Shown piece by piece: positions 1 through 11,061 of a stretch of 64,000 nucleotides of DNA; the stretch's first letter is position 1, and every line of letters starts with the position of its first letter. The stretch is from positions 119,672,270-119,736,269 of the forward strand of contig CM076995.1 of NCBI GenBank assembly GCA_039090855.1, read 5' to 3'. The notes under the pieces were generated by a model. That model was not told the DNA's origin and searched no databases. It worked only from the letters and a program-made list of their open reading frames with translations. Made by a program: the position numbers and the translations under genes. This DNA is from Macrothele yani. Taxonomy: Eukaryota > Arthropoda > Arachnida > Araneae > Macrothelidae.

Positions 1-82
1 CTTTTTTCAGATTTTTAGCTGAGATGATTCTTTTAGAAATGAAATATACACACTCAATGGACAAAACATTAGAAATACCTAT

Positions 83-1360
83 CTAATAGCGTGCTGGTTC
101 TCCTCTAGCGCGAATAACAGCTTGTACACGCAGAGGCATCAATTCCACCAGCTGCCGGAGTGTTTCAGGCGGTAAGGCCAGCCATGCCTGTTGCAGCCAT
201 TGTCCACAACTCCACCCGAGACGTCGCTCCAGGATCTTTTTTTGTTTGGAGATTTAAGGACCACCGTGAGCAACTCAGTGGGCTATAAGCTGCAGCCCGT
301 CATTAATTTAGGACTTCTGGTTCCAGGGAAGGGAGTGAGCCAGTGCCACAAACATAACATCCAAGCCTCACTGGGATTCCTTTTTAAAATTGGTTTAAAA
401 AATTAAATTATTTATTTGACCTGGTGGTACAGATGACAGGATAAACAGATATACTGTAGTTGTACGGTATTGACAGGCAGACATAGGCAGTATATTCAAT
501 TTACATCAACAACGTGCATAGCGAACATGGAATACATTATGACAAAGGATCAAGTTACACAGAGAAAGCCAGTGCTGATTAAGTAACACATTGAGAGCCA
601 GTGCCGAAAGATAAACACCCATCCCCTACCCGGGATTCAAACCCAGACCCCCTGGGCGAATGGTCATAAGCCAACGCTTGGACCACTGCGCCACCGGGAA
701 GGCTCGCTACAGGATCCATGGATTTCATGTTCCGCTCCACAGCAGCACAGAGAGCTTCCACAGGGTTTAAGTCTGGGGGCCACTGAACGGTTCCAAATTC
801 AGATGAGTGTTTCTGGAGCCAAGCCTGGGTGGTTGCAGCACAGCGCATTGTCATAATGAAACAGACCATCGGCTGCAGGATGAGCGAGCGCCATGAAAGC
901 GTGGCTTGGCCCAAATATCAAGCCAGTACATAGTGGTTACAGCGCACCTATTGACCTCTCGAAACGCATTAAGGGACCTAATGTGTCCCATGAGAAGACT
1001 CCTCAAACCATTACAGACCCACCACCGCCTTGAACAGAACCAACCTGGCACGACGGGGCCACACACGCACCTCGGAACAGCTGAAAACGGGATTCATTTG
1101 ACCACACGGCGCCACTCTGCAGAAATCCAGTTTTGATGTTCCCTGCACCAATGCGCCGCACCGATCGCTCGCTGATGCTGCTTGGGCCTCCGACATTTAA
1201 TCTGGATGTGATTCACACCGCCGATTCAAGCGATTGGTCTGTTCGAGCCTGTATAATCTACGTCGACCCCGGTCATCAGTGGTGTGTGGTCAGTCACTGT
1301 TTGCTCTCTGGTACGTCAGTCGATGGTATACTCGCGTTACAGCCTTAATACGGTTGCCCT
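83..1360 (-). pseudogene. Tc1-like transposase remnant, split by a SINE
   Basis: Read on the minus strand, this stretch gives pieces of a Tc1/mariner (IS630) cut-and-paste transposase in several frames. The C-terminus ends RARGEPARY followed by a stop at 83-85, a typical Tc1 ending. WPPDLNPVEAL near 770 matches the region around the third catalytic acid. Further upstream (higher coordinates) are decayed pieces of the DDE core and of the linker before it. Frameshifts and stops throughout mean it cannot be active. A SINE at 237-704 interrupts the C-terminal part, and the reading resumes on both sides. Terminal inverted repeats were not found, so the right limit is approximate. The family is fairly sure and the boundaries are not. 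Confidence 0.65.
237..704 (-). mobile_element. tRNA-derived SINE (family A), rearranged copy
   Basis: Minus-orientation copy of the main SINE family of this window. The tail and body lie at 240-385 and a second stretch with the tRNA-like head at 585-704. About 200 bp of unrelated AT-rich sequence separates them, and part of the body occurs twice. The whole insert is flanked by a 12-bp duplication, cgctccaggatc at 225-236 and cgctacaggatc at 705-716, with one mismatch. It sits inside the Tc1 C-terminal coding sequence. The one-base difference and internal rearrangement suggest an old insertion. Confidence 0.7.
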
Positions 1361-1909
1361 CTGGTTCTTATCACTTGGGCGATAGAATGACCCATCTGTT
1401 TTGCGCCAACAGTACGTCCATGATCAAAGTCGCTGGATCACTGCATTTACCCATGTTGGTCGATTGCGATACACTGTACGGAAGCCCTGCTGTCGCCCTA
1501 TTTATCACTTGCGTTTGGTTTGGGTCTATTCCACTCTGCGCAGGTATGCCCATGTCAACTGTCTATAACAGGATTTTCCTCTAATTTCGTATCTTTCTAG
1601 ATTTCTGTACATGTGAGATTGCTTTAAACCTGTTCTACCCCTTCCTGCGGTATTCCTCATTGGAATCTGACGACCAGGTTGCCTTAAACCAGTTGTTCCT
1701 CCCCAGAATTTGTCGAAAGCACTTGACAACCAGCTGGGGGCAGTGCCGCATTCCTCAGACTGTACGTGTCTTATCTTAGCAACTTTGGTGAAGCGCCTCG
1801 TGTTGAACGAGCCTACGTCTCAGCTTGGCAAGACCGGTGTGCGGTTCTGAGAGCAATTCAGTCAGTTTGCTATCTGTTTAAATCTCGTTTTTTAGACGCG
1901 AGAGTAAAT
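1361..1909. other. Unassigned sequence
   Basis: No convincing coding sequence or repeat was recognised. It lies between the Tc1 remnant and the Tigger fragment. The left part may still belong to the Tc1 element. A short open frame runs in from 1766 and joins the Tigger frame, but nothing upstream of the methionine at 1910 resembles a known domain. Confidence 0.4.
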
Positions 1910-2200
1910 ATGGCGAGTAAGAAGCGCAAATGTCTTTCCTTAGCTGAAAAAGCCTCCATTGTACAAAAAGATAGCGAATTTCATGGAACTAAAGTTGAAT
2001 TAGCCAAGTCTCTTGGATTACCAGTTTAAACCTTGAAAACAATTTTAAAACAGAGTCAATCAAAATTACTTCGGAAAGGTTAGATCATTGTGCTAATAAG
2101 AGGGTTTTGAAAAGTTCGCCTTACGGTGAACTGGAAACAATTTTAACGACGTGGTTCAGGCAAGCTCGAGCCGCAAACGTACCTCTAATTGCCAAGCTGG
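1910..2200 (+). pseudogene. Tigger/pogo transposase, N-terminal fragment
   Basis: The ATG at 1910 opens MASKKRKCLSLAEKASIVQK, a CENP-B N-type helix-turn-helix as found at the start of Tigger/pogo transposases. It continues through KSLGLPV and, after a stop at 2027-2029, TLKTILK. In a shifted frame, LETILTTWFRQARAANVPL matches the second (Tc5/CENP-B) DNA-binding helix-turn-helix. Homology stops near 2200, and the matching C-terminal end of a Tigger protein reappears at 6032-6275. In known family members these domains bind the element ends. The copy is dead because of the stop, the frameshift and the large insertion. Confidence 0.7.
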
Positions 2201-2479
2201 AGCTGCAAACGTTCAAATAAGCTCCGATACAGGGGAGCGCCATTACAATGTGCAGTTGCAGTCTCCGTTTTCTTGGATCTGCGCATGACGTGAAACCGGG
2301 AGCAAACGCCGCGAAAGCACGACACCATGCTCGACACCAGAACGACGCCGCACGGCATTTTTGGCTTGGGAGTGCAAACTCAAACTCTTTCTTAGAAATT
2401 GGTAAATATACTTCATAACTAGTAGCTGTTTCTCAACATCAGTTGTGCATATTATTATTTTATATCAGTGTAACACAAT

Positions 2480-5069
2480 ATGCCTGGATGTGCAATAGCA
2501 GGATGTTTATCCTACAGTAGGAAGACTCGAGGTACAGATATTATTTATCATTGTTTTCCTGCAAATCCTGATTTGGAAAAACTCTGGGTACTGAAATGTA
2601 AACGAAAGGATAATTTTAAAGTTAAAAATGCAAGAATTTGCTCGGAACATTTTACTGTTGACAGTTATGTTCGTGACTTAAAATCAGAATTACTTGGATT
2701 ACCTGGCAGAAAGAAATTGAAAGAAGATGCTGTACCTATAGTCAATCTTCCATGTCAAATTAGCCATTAGCATATTACAACTGCTAATCCTCATAAATCG
2801 TCATCCTCCGTTCCTAGCGTTCTGAATGTTAGTCCTGCAGCAGATAGATTACATGGACGTGAAGTAAGAAAACGAGCATTGGAAACCTTTCGCAATGTGT
2901 CTCCAAAGAAAAAAATTGATAAATCTGTGTCAACTGATATTACGTTACCATCTTCAGCTGAAGTTCAACTTCTGAAGACGAAGATAAAGTCATTGGAAAT
3001 AAGAAATAAAAGATTAAGTGTTGAGTGCACGAAATTAAGAGTGCAAAATAAGTGCCTTAATAACAAACTTGCATCTACTCAAAGGGATCTGCGTGAATGT
3101 CTGAATAACTCAGCTTCACAAGTGGCAGCAGACGTGAGTAAAGTTTTACGTAAAATATTTACAGAAAACCAGATTTGTTGTTTGCTGTATAACAAAAAAA
3201 GTGTGAAATGGGTAAAGGATGACATATGTAAAGCGATTACATTGCGGGCCATATCTGTCAAATCCTACAACTTCTTACGATTGAAGATGGGGTTTCCTTT
3301 GCCTGAGCTTTCAACCCTGCGACGATGGACCACTCGTTCATTCCGTTGTCATCCTGGCATTTTACACGATGTTCTACAGTTAATGCAAACTCAGGGTGAA
3401 AGATTTAATGATGTAGAAGGCTTATGTGTAATTTCATTTGAGGAAATGAATGTCGACAGCCGGATTCCATATGACCAGGAAAAAGATCGTATTTTTGGAC
3501 CCTACAGCAATGTTCAGGTGGTTATGGTGCGAGGAATCTTTTCTAGCTGGAAGCAGCCGATATATTACGATTTTGATGTTTCAATGACAGCGTCATTACT
3601 CAAAAATAATATCATCCTTACAGGATATTAAATATAATGTTGTTGCTGTAGTGTCTGACCTTGGGCCAAAGAATCGTGCAGTGTGGAAGGAACTCAGTGT
3701 GTTACACACAAACACAAGCTTTCCGAATCCATCAGACCACCAGAAACGTGTTTGGGTATTTGCAGATGTACCCCATCTATATAAGTTGCTCAGAAATCAT
3801 TTTCTTGATGCGGGGTTAACCTTGCCAAGTAACAAGGTAATCACAAAAGCCACTACTGAGCAGTTGTTATCGTTGGATTGTGGTGAAATTAAAATTTGTC
3901 CAAAATTAACATCACATCATCTCACAGTGAAAGGCACAGAGCGTCAACGAGTACGTATGGCAGTCGAGCTGTTTTCCAACCATACAGCACAGGCCATACG
4001 TTATTTAATGCCAAATGAAGAGTCCATTGCAGAATTTATTCAGTTAATCAAAAATTCATTTGACGTTTTCAATTCTAGGAAGCCTTGTGATGACAGACCC
4101 AATGCATGTGGATTTGGTATTCATCATGCTATTCAAGAAAACACTTTAAGGAAACTGTTTGCTTGTTGTCAAGAGATGAGGGTTGGTACTACGAAAGTTC
4201 TTTTGCCTTTTCAGAAAGGGTTTTTAACATCTATACAGTCACTGATGGGACTCTTTGGTGACCTTAAACCCTTGAACATCAAATATATATTGACGACACG
4301 CTTGAATCAGGACTGTCTTGAAATTTTTTTCTCACGGATCCGAGGAATTGGTAATTTTTACGATAACCCGTTACCTTCAGAAGTGAAGTGCCGCATTCGC
4401 CTCTTATTACTGGGTAGCAACATATCTGATATTCCTTTATCTAGTGCTTCTTTAGTTGCTTCAGATGTTGACGACAATGATTCCTTCTTAACATTTCAGC
4501 TATTGGGTAGTATTTTGCCAGATATGTCAGAACCACTTTCCATGGTTGAAGGTATCACTGAGATGCGGGACATTGTGATTGATGATCCTATTTATCCTGA
4601 TCCTCCTTTAGCATGTGTTACTGGAAGTGATTGCTCTGTTGAAGGTTTTAAATACATTGCTGGCTATCTTGTGCATCGTGAGCAAAAATATGATAAAACC
4701 TTTGGCACTCACACTGGGCAATTACCTGCTGTTCCCGGCGATGTCCCATCTTCATGCTTGATAGGAGCATTGTCACAAGGAGGTCTCCTTATGCCTTCTG
4801 ATGACTGGTTAAGCAAAATCAGTCAATTTGAGCTGATCTTTACCTCATTTCATGGGCAACATTTTCTGTCACCTGATAAAAATATTGTAAAGAAGCTCTG
4901 TAATGTTATAAGCAAAAAATTTCCTGATACTCCACTGGAATTAATTAAACTGTATGGGAGAACAAGAACATTCATACGCTTGAGATACCTTAACATGAAA
5001 GCTAAGGCTCGGAAAGATGCAGAAGCCCAGAGTAGGAAGGCACGCAAATGGCAGGCTTCATCAAAGTAA
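2480..5069 (+). pseudogene. P-element-like transposase with N-terminal THAP domain (THAP9-type)
   Basis: Residues 1 to about 85 form a THAP zinc finger: MPGCAIAGC supplies the first cysteines, CSEHF the Cys and His, and an LPGR-type tail follows. A leucine-rich coiled-coil stretch follows at about 2960-3090. The P-element RNase-H-like core is recognisable: ISFEEMNVDSRIPYD, then FGPYSNVQVVMVRGIFSSWK and YYDFD. Further on come VPHLYKLLRNHF, LNQDCLEIFFSRIRG and FKYIAGYLVHR, all hallmark P-element/THAP9 positions. The gene would cut and paste its own element in the nucleus. It is broken by an in-frame TAG at 2768-2770 and a frameshift near 3610-3630. Otherwise it reads from the ATG to the stop at 5067-5069, so it is a fairly young copy. 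It lies between two halves of a Tigger element. The P-element termini were not located. Confidence 0.85.
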
Positions 5070-6031
5070 CGGAATGTTTGTTGCCAAGTACAGGGTGTTG
5101 CAGAAAAGCTGGAATCTGTTATCAAGGTAAACGCTATTTTCTATTAAATTTGAGATACTAAATTTAAGTTAAACAATTCAGTTAAAAAACTTATGTTGTT
5201 TTTGTGTGCTGTCAGTAACTTAATATCATGTCAACTTAACTTAAGGCAGTCCCTTTCTGTGCATTTGAGCTAGCCTGGGTTGGGAGGAAGATTTAGGCAG
5301 GGATGGACCGTCACACTATGATAAGTTTTATTTTTGTTTTCATTTAAATTCTGTCCTCCATTGCAATAGTATTACATAATTTTTGATAGATTTTTGTGCC
5401 ACCTATTAAAATAAATTGAAAAACGAACATTTCTTGCGAATTTTTGTTTGTATTTGAAGGCTACTAAGTGGAATTCTGTAAACAACAAGATTTATTTTGC
5501 AAAAATGAAATGATGAATAACATATTTACTTCTTGTTTGTTTAGCCTGTTAACTGGACTACCTGATGCACTGTTAATCATAATCGAAAGACTAGACTTTA
5601 AAAAGTTCGGATTTTTAGTAATTTACTTTCGCACTGACAATAACCTTTTGTAAATATAACTTCCTGCGAACTACTACGGAACTACGAAGTTCAGCAATAT
5701 GTTTGTTTACTGCAATGCCCTCATATTTCTTTATACAAAAGCTGTTATTTTTTTTGTTTTCAAAATTAATTAATTCATGAAAGTGTAAATAACAGATCAC
5801 TGATAAATATGTTAATCTTTGAAGTTAGAAATTATTAGTATTTGAAAACCTTTTCCATCGCGTTTATTTACATTCCCTACTAAAGTGTAACCCGTAGCAG
5901 CGATGGCTCTTGGGCTCGCCTCTTTGCCTCTCGCTGCTTTGCTCCCCGCGCGAAGTCATTTCGCCAGCCAATAGCAGCTCGTTTCCGAAGTGGCTCAACC
6001 TCAAGAGATATCTATTAACCTTGTTCCGATA
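5070..6031. other. 3' flank of the P-like element, no gene seen
   Basis: AT-rich sequence with only short spurious frames. It probably contains the 3' untranslated and terminal part of the P-like element, because the interrupted Tigger gene resumes at 6032. A more GC-rich patch at 5895-6000 may hold the element end. A clear inverted match with the 2200-2480 interval was not found by eye. Confidence 0.4.
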
Positions 6032-6275
6032 TAATGAATTGTTCGTCGAAAGAAGATAATGACGACAATGTAGTCGAAATTTTGGAACCTATTCGTTCTT
6101 TCAAAGCGGCATTAAATGGATTCAAACTTGTGAAAATTTTTTCCTTGGTCACGATTCTCAAGAAAAACACTTGCAAAGCCTTTCAATTATTCAGAAAGCT
6201 TTACTTGAGCTAAACACTAAAAATAGAAAGCAAAAGGAAATTACCGATTTTTTTTTCCAAACCAACATCCCATAA
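6032..6275 (+). pseudogene. Tigger/pogo transposase, C-terminal fragment
   Basis: Conceptual reading gives an acidic stretch (EDNDDNVVEILEPIRSFKAA), then helices typical of the Tigger C-terminus. After a frameshift it ends LNTKNRKQKEITDFF and a TAA stop at 6273-6275. The lysine-rich stretch followed by I-T-D-F-F is a common ending of Tigger-family proteins. With the N-terminal fragment at 1910-2200 it indicates one ancestral Tigger copy. Its middle was replaced or separated by the P-like element. The catalytic DDE domain is absent here. Confidence 0.6.
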
Positions 6276-6609
6276 TGTAAATACGTACCTAGTTGCATTG
6301 CATTTTTGCGTAAATGTGTCTAAAATACATACTATGTATGTACTAGTACAGTACTACTAGTGTATGCCTGTAAAGTTTATTTTACCTTGATCTCGGTTTT
6401 ACGTTTTCCCGCATTGTACGACTTTTTATGCTGGACCCCTATGAAAAGCCTAAAATAGTGGCTTCTCTATATTGCATTCTTTGCATCCAACTGATTCGTA
6501 ATGTTCATCCACTGAAAAAAAGTAAAATGGTAATTTCAGAACTGCAGTTAAAACAAATGGAAATGACAATTATAAATTCCACAAATAAATAGAACACCAT
6601 ATTACTGCT

Positions 6610-6850
6610 AATAATAACTATGTAACTGGTCCCAACTTTAGAACGTAGGGTGCAACCAATCACCCTCGCTTTGCAATTGAATGAGGATCGCCCCTCAAAG
6701 TCTCTTGCCCAGGGACCCAAAGTGTCTAGGTCGGTCTCTGAGAGCTAGTGCCGTTAGACAAATACATCCATGACTCACGGGATTCGAACTCAGACCCATC
6801 GTGGATGCATGGTCAGAAGCCAGAGCTTAGACCACTGCAGGGGCGGCGAA
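6610..6850 (-). mobile_element. tRNA-derived SINE (family A), old divergent copy
   Basis: In minus orientation this holds the family A body (the gagagctagtgccgttagac segment), the B-box-like gattcgaactc and the head, ending in gggcggc at about 6846. It has many substitutions relative to the young copies and no obvious target-site duplication. Confidence 0.6.
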
Positions 6851-6901
6851 CACTTCTTATAACAGTGTTAATACACACAATTGACATGGACTAGGAACAT
6901 C

Positions 6902-7538
6902 AAACAGAAGTCATCACTCTTTCCATGTTTATAAGTGAGTCACGGAAAAATTCTCATCGGCGGCCACCGAACCCAGGGTCTTCCAGTTACGAGCCGGACA
7001 TGCTACCACTGCGGCCTCGAATTCTTCAGACTCACATACGACTAACTGCCAAACCACATGGCAGGTTACTTCTTGGAGTCCCGCACAATGCTGGGGATTC
7101 ACCAAAGCTAGAAAGCAGCAACTGAACAAATAACTAGGAGGCCAATGAATAATTAATACATACAATTGACGTGGATTACGAACATCAAACAGAAGTCCGT
7201 AACTCACTTATAAACGTGGAAAGAGCGATGACTTCTGTTTGATGTTCCTAATCTACGTCAATTGTATTATAATTATTCATTCGCCTTCTAGTTATTTGTT
7301 CAGTTGCTGCTTTCCAACTTTGATGAACCCCCAGCATTGTGCGGGGCTCCAAGAAGCAGCCTCCCATGTGGTTTGGCAGTTAGTCGTATGCGAGTCTGGA
7401 GAATTCGAGGCCGCTGTGGCGCAGTGGTAGCATGTCCGGCGCGTAACTGCAAGACTCTGGTTTCGATTCCCGGTGGCCGCCGATGAGAATTTTTCCGTGA
7501 CTCACTTATAAAAGTGGAAAGAGCGATGACTTCTGTTT
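6902..7538. repeat. Large inverted repeat made of two tRNA-SINE-like units (family B)
   Basis: The left arm, 6902-7197, is the reverse complement of the right arm, 7230-7538, with scattered mismatches and a centre of about 30 bp. Each unit contains a tRNA-like segment, on the plus strand at about 7404-7480, with an A-box (tggcgcagtggtagc) and a B-box (ggtttcgattcc). A motif of about 40 bp (actcacttataaa...gtggaaagagcgatgacttct) stands at the outer ends and again at the centre, so each unit begins and ends with the same direct repeat. The short frames here are shadows of this structure. It could be two independent head-to-head insertions or one foldback element. Confidence 0.75.
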
Positions 7539-8609
7539 TATATAACAGTGTTAGAGTGTATGCTCATGGTATCACTTCGTCCTTCCTTCGAAACCATGTC
7601 TGCACACAACTGCTTTATTTTTTTTTATTTTTTTTACACTGGGAAGCTGGAAATTTGAGAATGATCCTCGTTTTCCAATCCTTTTACGGTGCGTAACTAT
7701 ACTGCTACAGTGTGTAAATGTAGATGCTATCGATTGTATGACATTTGCTGCAGCAAATATGGGGAACATTGAACTTTTTAAATAATGTAGTTTTCCCGCT
7801 AGTTGCATGTCAAAACCTTTTTCTCGCTATTTCTGTTTCCAGGAGATGCAGCCTATTTGAAAAATTATTTTTCCTTAGCATAGCTGTTCCTATAAAGTAT
7901 ATTTTTTACATGCTTTCTACTTTTCCAATACTCAAAATTCTTTTGCTAAGGCACGTAAATTTATGAGTTTGGCCCAAGTTTTCTGAAAATAAAGTCCTCT
8001 TTTTTATTACCAATTCTTCAAAATATAAAAAAATTTTTGCTGATACATGATTATTATAAAAGGAGTTCTCTACATTGTCAGCATTTGCTAACGTTTTACT
8101 TCCTTGCACAAACGAATCACATCCAAATCTAAAAGGTGCGTGTGTCAAAAAAGTTCTTGGGTTTATCCTCTTTGAACTTCGTAGCAAATCCATTAAGCCT
8201 CCCAATCATATCTGCCAGCCTGCGATAAGTTAGCCCTTGCATTTAATTTTTCTAAAGTGTGTGTGTGGGGGGGGTACACATTTCTCTCCGATGCTATGCC
8301 TATGTCTTGGTCAATTACCAAAATGGGCGTGAAACTATCATTAAAATATCTCGACAGGCATTTTAAAAAAGTATATATTTTTGGTACTGTTATACAGTTT
8401 TTCATGATATCAGTGGTCATTCACTGATAATAAGAACACTGCTTAGTTTCTTTTAGTACCTTAGAATTTAGGAAATATAACTGCAAAGCTCTAATGTATT
8501 CTTGCATTCAACATATGGTTACTTGATTAATTCCCAATGGAAGGCTGGTAGACAAAAGTTGTTTCCAATGAGGAGTACCAACCCCTCATTAGAAATAACT
8601 TATGATATG
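7539..8609. other. Unassigned sequence with a decayed minus-strand reading frame
   Basis: Mostly AT-rich sequence. On the minus strand, 8420-7900 gives a patchwork frame with phrases such as LMDLLRSSKRINPRTFL and KIFLYFEELVIKKRTLF. Its composition looks like an old coding remnant, probably a transposable element, but I do not recognise the family. A short purine/GT tract lies at 8258-8278. Confidence 0.35.
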
Positions 8610-8614
8610 ATATG

Positions 8615-9078
8615 TGTAGAGTTTCAGACTGAACTGTTTCTCGAATCTCTCGGTAGATGGCATCAGCGGGGTTGAGAGAGTGGAGCGCAGGCAGGTAGCA
8701 AGATGAAACATGAAAGATGGGTGTCGTTGACAATATGTCTTAGAATAATAGAATTAAGTGTTTGTGGTCGTGTTTGTAATTAAATAGTTAGCCACAAGAA
8801 ATGGTGTTTATGTTTCCTGTTGTTCACCACTGGATTATTGGTTAACAGAAGAACGTTAATTTAAGCAGGATTACAAGCTACGACCTTTAGGATTACCTGT
8901 TCCTCGAACAGATGCCAAGATAAATGATCTTACCGTGAGCGGATAGCTTCGCGCTGTGACAAAGAAGACAAGATGGATGCTCGATTCCGCGAGCCTTTGT
9001 CTGGTGTGCGTAACAGTTAGATACGTACCGTCAGGCCATTGATCACGTTAGTGGGGAAAGATTAATTTTTTCCCTACA
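8615..9078 (+). repeat. 5' LTR of the BEL/Pao element
   Basis: 464-bp long terminal repeat, TGTAGAGTTTCAG to TTTTTTCCCTACA. The other copy is at 14577-15039. It should carry the promoter and polyadenylation signals of the element. I could not place a TATA box with confidence. Confidence 0.93.
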
Positions 9079-9084
9079 GAATTT

Positions 9085-9100
9085 TGGCGTCCGCAAGACA
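9085..9100 (+). other. Putative primer-binding site
   Basis: tggcgtccgcaagaca begins 6 bp after the 5' LTR. It opens with TGG, the complement of a tRNA CCA end, at the expected place for priming minus-strand DNA synthesis. The tRNA was not identified. Confidence 0.5.
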
Positions 9101-9149
9101 AGACTCGTGGGAATTGAGGATCGATTAGATATTGAGTAATTGATTGTAT

Positions 9150-10509
9150 GGCATTACTATCGAACGTATAAAAACAAAACGTGCGGTCGTTCGAAGTTCT
9201 TTCACGAAGACTGCTAATGCATTGAAGGAAGAAATTACAAAAGAATTTGATGGCGGTGTTGTCTGAGACAAATTCGCCAAACTGCAGAATTTGATGAGAA
9301 AATTAAAGGAGCTCGATGATAAAATGATAAAAAAATTTATTGGATTCAGAGATTAATGAGGAACAGTTATCGGTTGAAGTTGAGAGTGCAGAATATTATT
9401 CTGACACATGCATAACTATAACGCGTTTAGTTAATGAAAAATTGTATGTCGCAGATAAAGTTGTGGCAGTTAAGGCTAACAGCATAGAGAATGTTACAAA
9501 CTACCTAAAATCAAAATTAAGAAATTTGATGGTGAATTAATAAATTGGTTAATTTTCTGGTAGTAATTCAAGAAGATACATGAGGATGAAGAATTACATG
9601 ATTGTGATAAGTTTCAGTATCTTTATCAATCCATGCAACCTGGTGCCCGAGCGAGAGAACTCGTGGATAGTTATCCGCTAACTTCGGAGAATTATTCCAA
9701 AGCAGTCTCAGCATTGGAAGAACGTTTTGGGGAAAAGGAATTACTCGTTGAGTTATATGTTAGAGAATTGTTGAAATTTATTATTAAAAATGTACGTTCC
9801 AGGGAGAGGAGTCGAGTCCATTTATCGAAACTTTTTGACAAAATTGAAGCTCATTTGAGAGCCTTGGAATGGTTATTAGCTTGGATACGAACGCTGCGCG
9901 GCTCTATTCTATGGTAGAATCCTGTCTGTCCGAGGAGGTTTTGAAGGCGTGGTAACGATATTCATTGAGTGCGGATATGGCTCCAGATCCCTCCACCAAA
10001 TCCCGTCTTTCCAGATTATTCGAATTTTTGAAAGGAGAAGTTGAGGGTGAAGAAAGACTTGACTTAGCGCGAAAAGGTTTTCGGAGAGCCACGACTAAAG
10101 AGGCCACAAGGGACAAGTTTAAGAAGAGAGAATTTAACGCACCTACTGCTGCGGGTTTATTATTGAAAGGAGAACCAATTTGCATTTTTGTGGGAAGTCT
10201 CATGCTAGTAAAAACTGCATGAATGTACAGTCTTTGTCCTTGAAAGAAAAAATGTCAAAAGTACGTGAAAAGAGGTGCTGTTTAAATGGTTTAAAGCCCA
10301 GTCACTTCGCAAATTCATGCAGGAGTTTTGTGCGATGCCATGTTTATTCCAAAGAGCACCTAGTTATAATGTGTCCAGAACTACCCTCTAAGCCAATAAA
10401 CGTAAAAGTGAAGTGGAGGAACCAGTGGTTCAAAATGCATTCTCTCAGTAGGAGTGCACTAGAGAAGTATTCTTTGTTGGTGAAGATCGTTGGGGAACGC
10501 AAAAACTAA
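9150..10509 (+). pseudogene. BEL/Pao gag-like region
   Basis: Three or more frames together give a BEL/Pao Gag. A helical N-terminus (ALKEEITKEFDGG, LRNLMVN) is followed by a DUF1759-like core (KFQYLYQSMQPGARARELV, YSKAVSALEERFG). A cysteine-rich piece at 10230-10400 (RCCLNGLKPSHFANSC, VRCHVYSKEHLVIMC) is the nucleic-acid-binding zinc knuckle region. In an active element Gag forms the particle that packages RNA. Stops near 9538, 9915 and elsewhere and frame changes make it a pseudogene. Confidence 0.75.
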
Positions 10510-11060
10510 CCGAGTACGTGCGCTGTTAGATTGTGGCTCCCAGAAATCTTACATATTAGAGGCCACGGTTGAAGAATTGGGCCTGGAAGTTTCAAGGAAA
10601 ATGCATCTGGCACATTCACTTTTTGGAGGGGTTCGCACTGCGCCAAAGGAACGCAAGATTTACCGTGTCAAATTGCAGGGTGCCGATTTTTTTTAAAATC
10701 TGTCTTGGAATTAGTTTTTAAATCAGAAACTGATTTGCGGAGAGATTCCCCGCCACCCTAACGGTCGAATATTGAACGAATTAAAACAGAGGGGGTCTGG
10801 ATCTCTGATTGGGGACCTGGCTGTCCGAAGCTCGAACTTTTGATTGTCAGTGACATTTATGGTCAAATTTTGACAGGTCGAATCATTAGCTTCCAGGAGG
10901 CCTGACAGCAATCGAAACGAAATTGGGTTAGACGATTTGTGGATCAACCTGCTATGATGAAGAACCTAAGGCCGCTGTCGGGTCAGTGACCTGCTTGATT
11001 GTTAAGAACATGAACGTTCAGGAACTCTGGGATCTGGGGACTATATGTATAAGAGAGCCA
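10490..11060 (+). pseudogene. BEL/Pao aspartic protease region (DUF1758-like)
   Basis: RALLDCGSQKSYI contains the D-C/S-G motif of retroviral-type aspartic proteases as it appears in BEL elements, followed by IYRVKLQGADFF. In other frames, LPGGLTAIETKLG at 10890-10930 is a well-conserved BEL segment between protease and polymerase. It would process the polyprotein. It is broken by several frameshifts after 10696. Confidence 0.75.
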
Positions 11061-11061
11061 G

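Noticed and set aside
1133..1584. Overlapping plus-strand ORFs in the first 2 kb
   Set aside because: They are antisense to or overlap decayed Tc1 sequence and have no recognisable domain.
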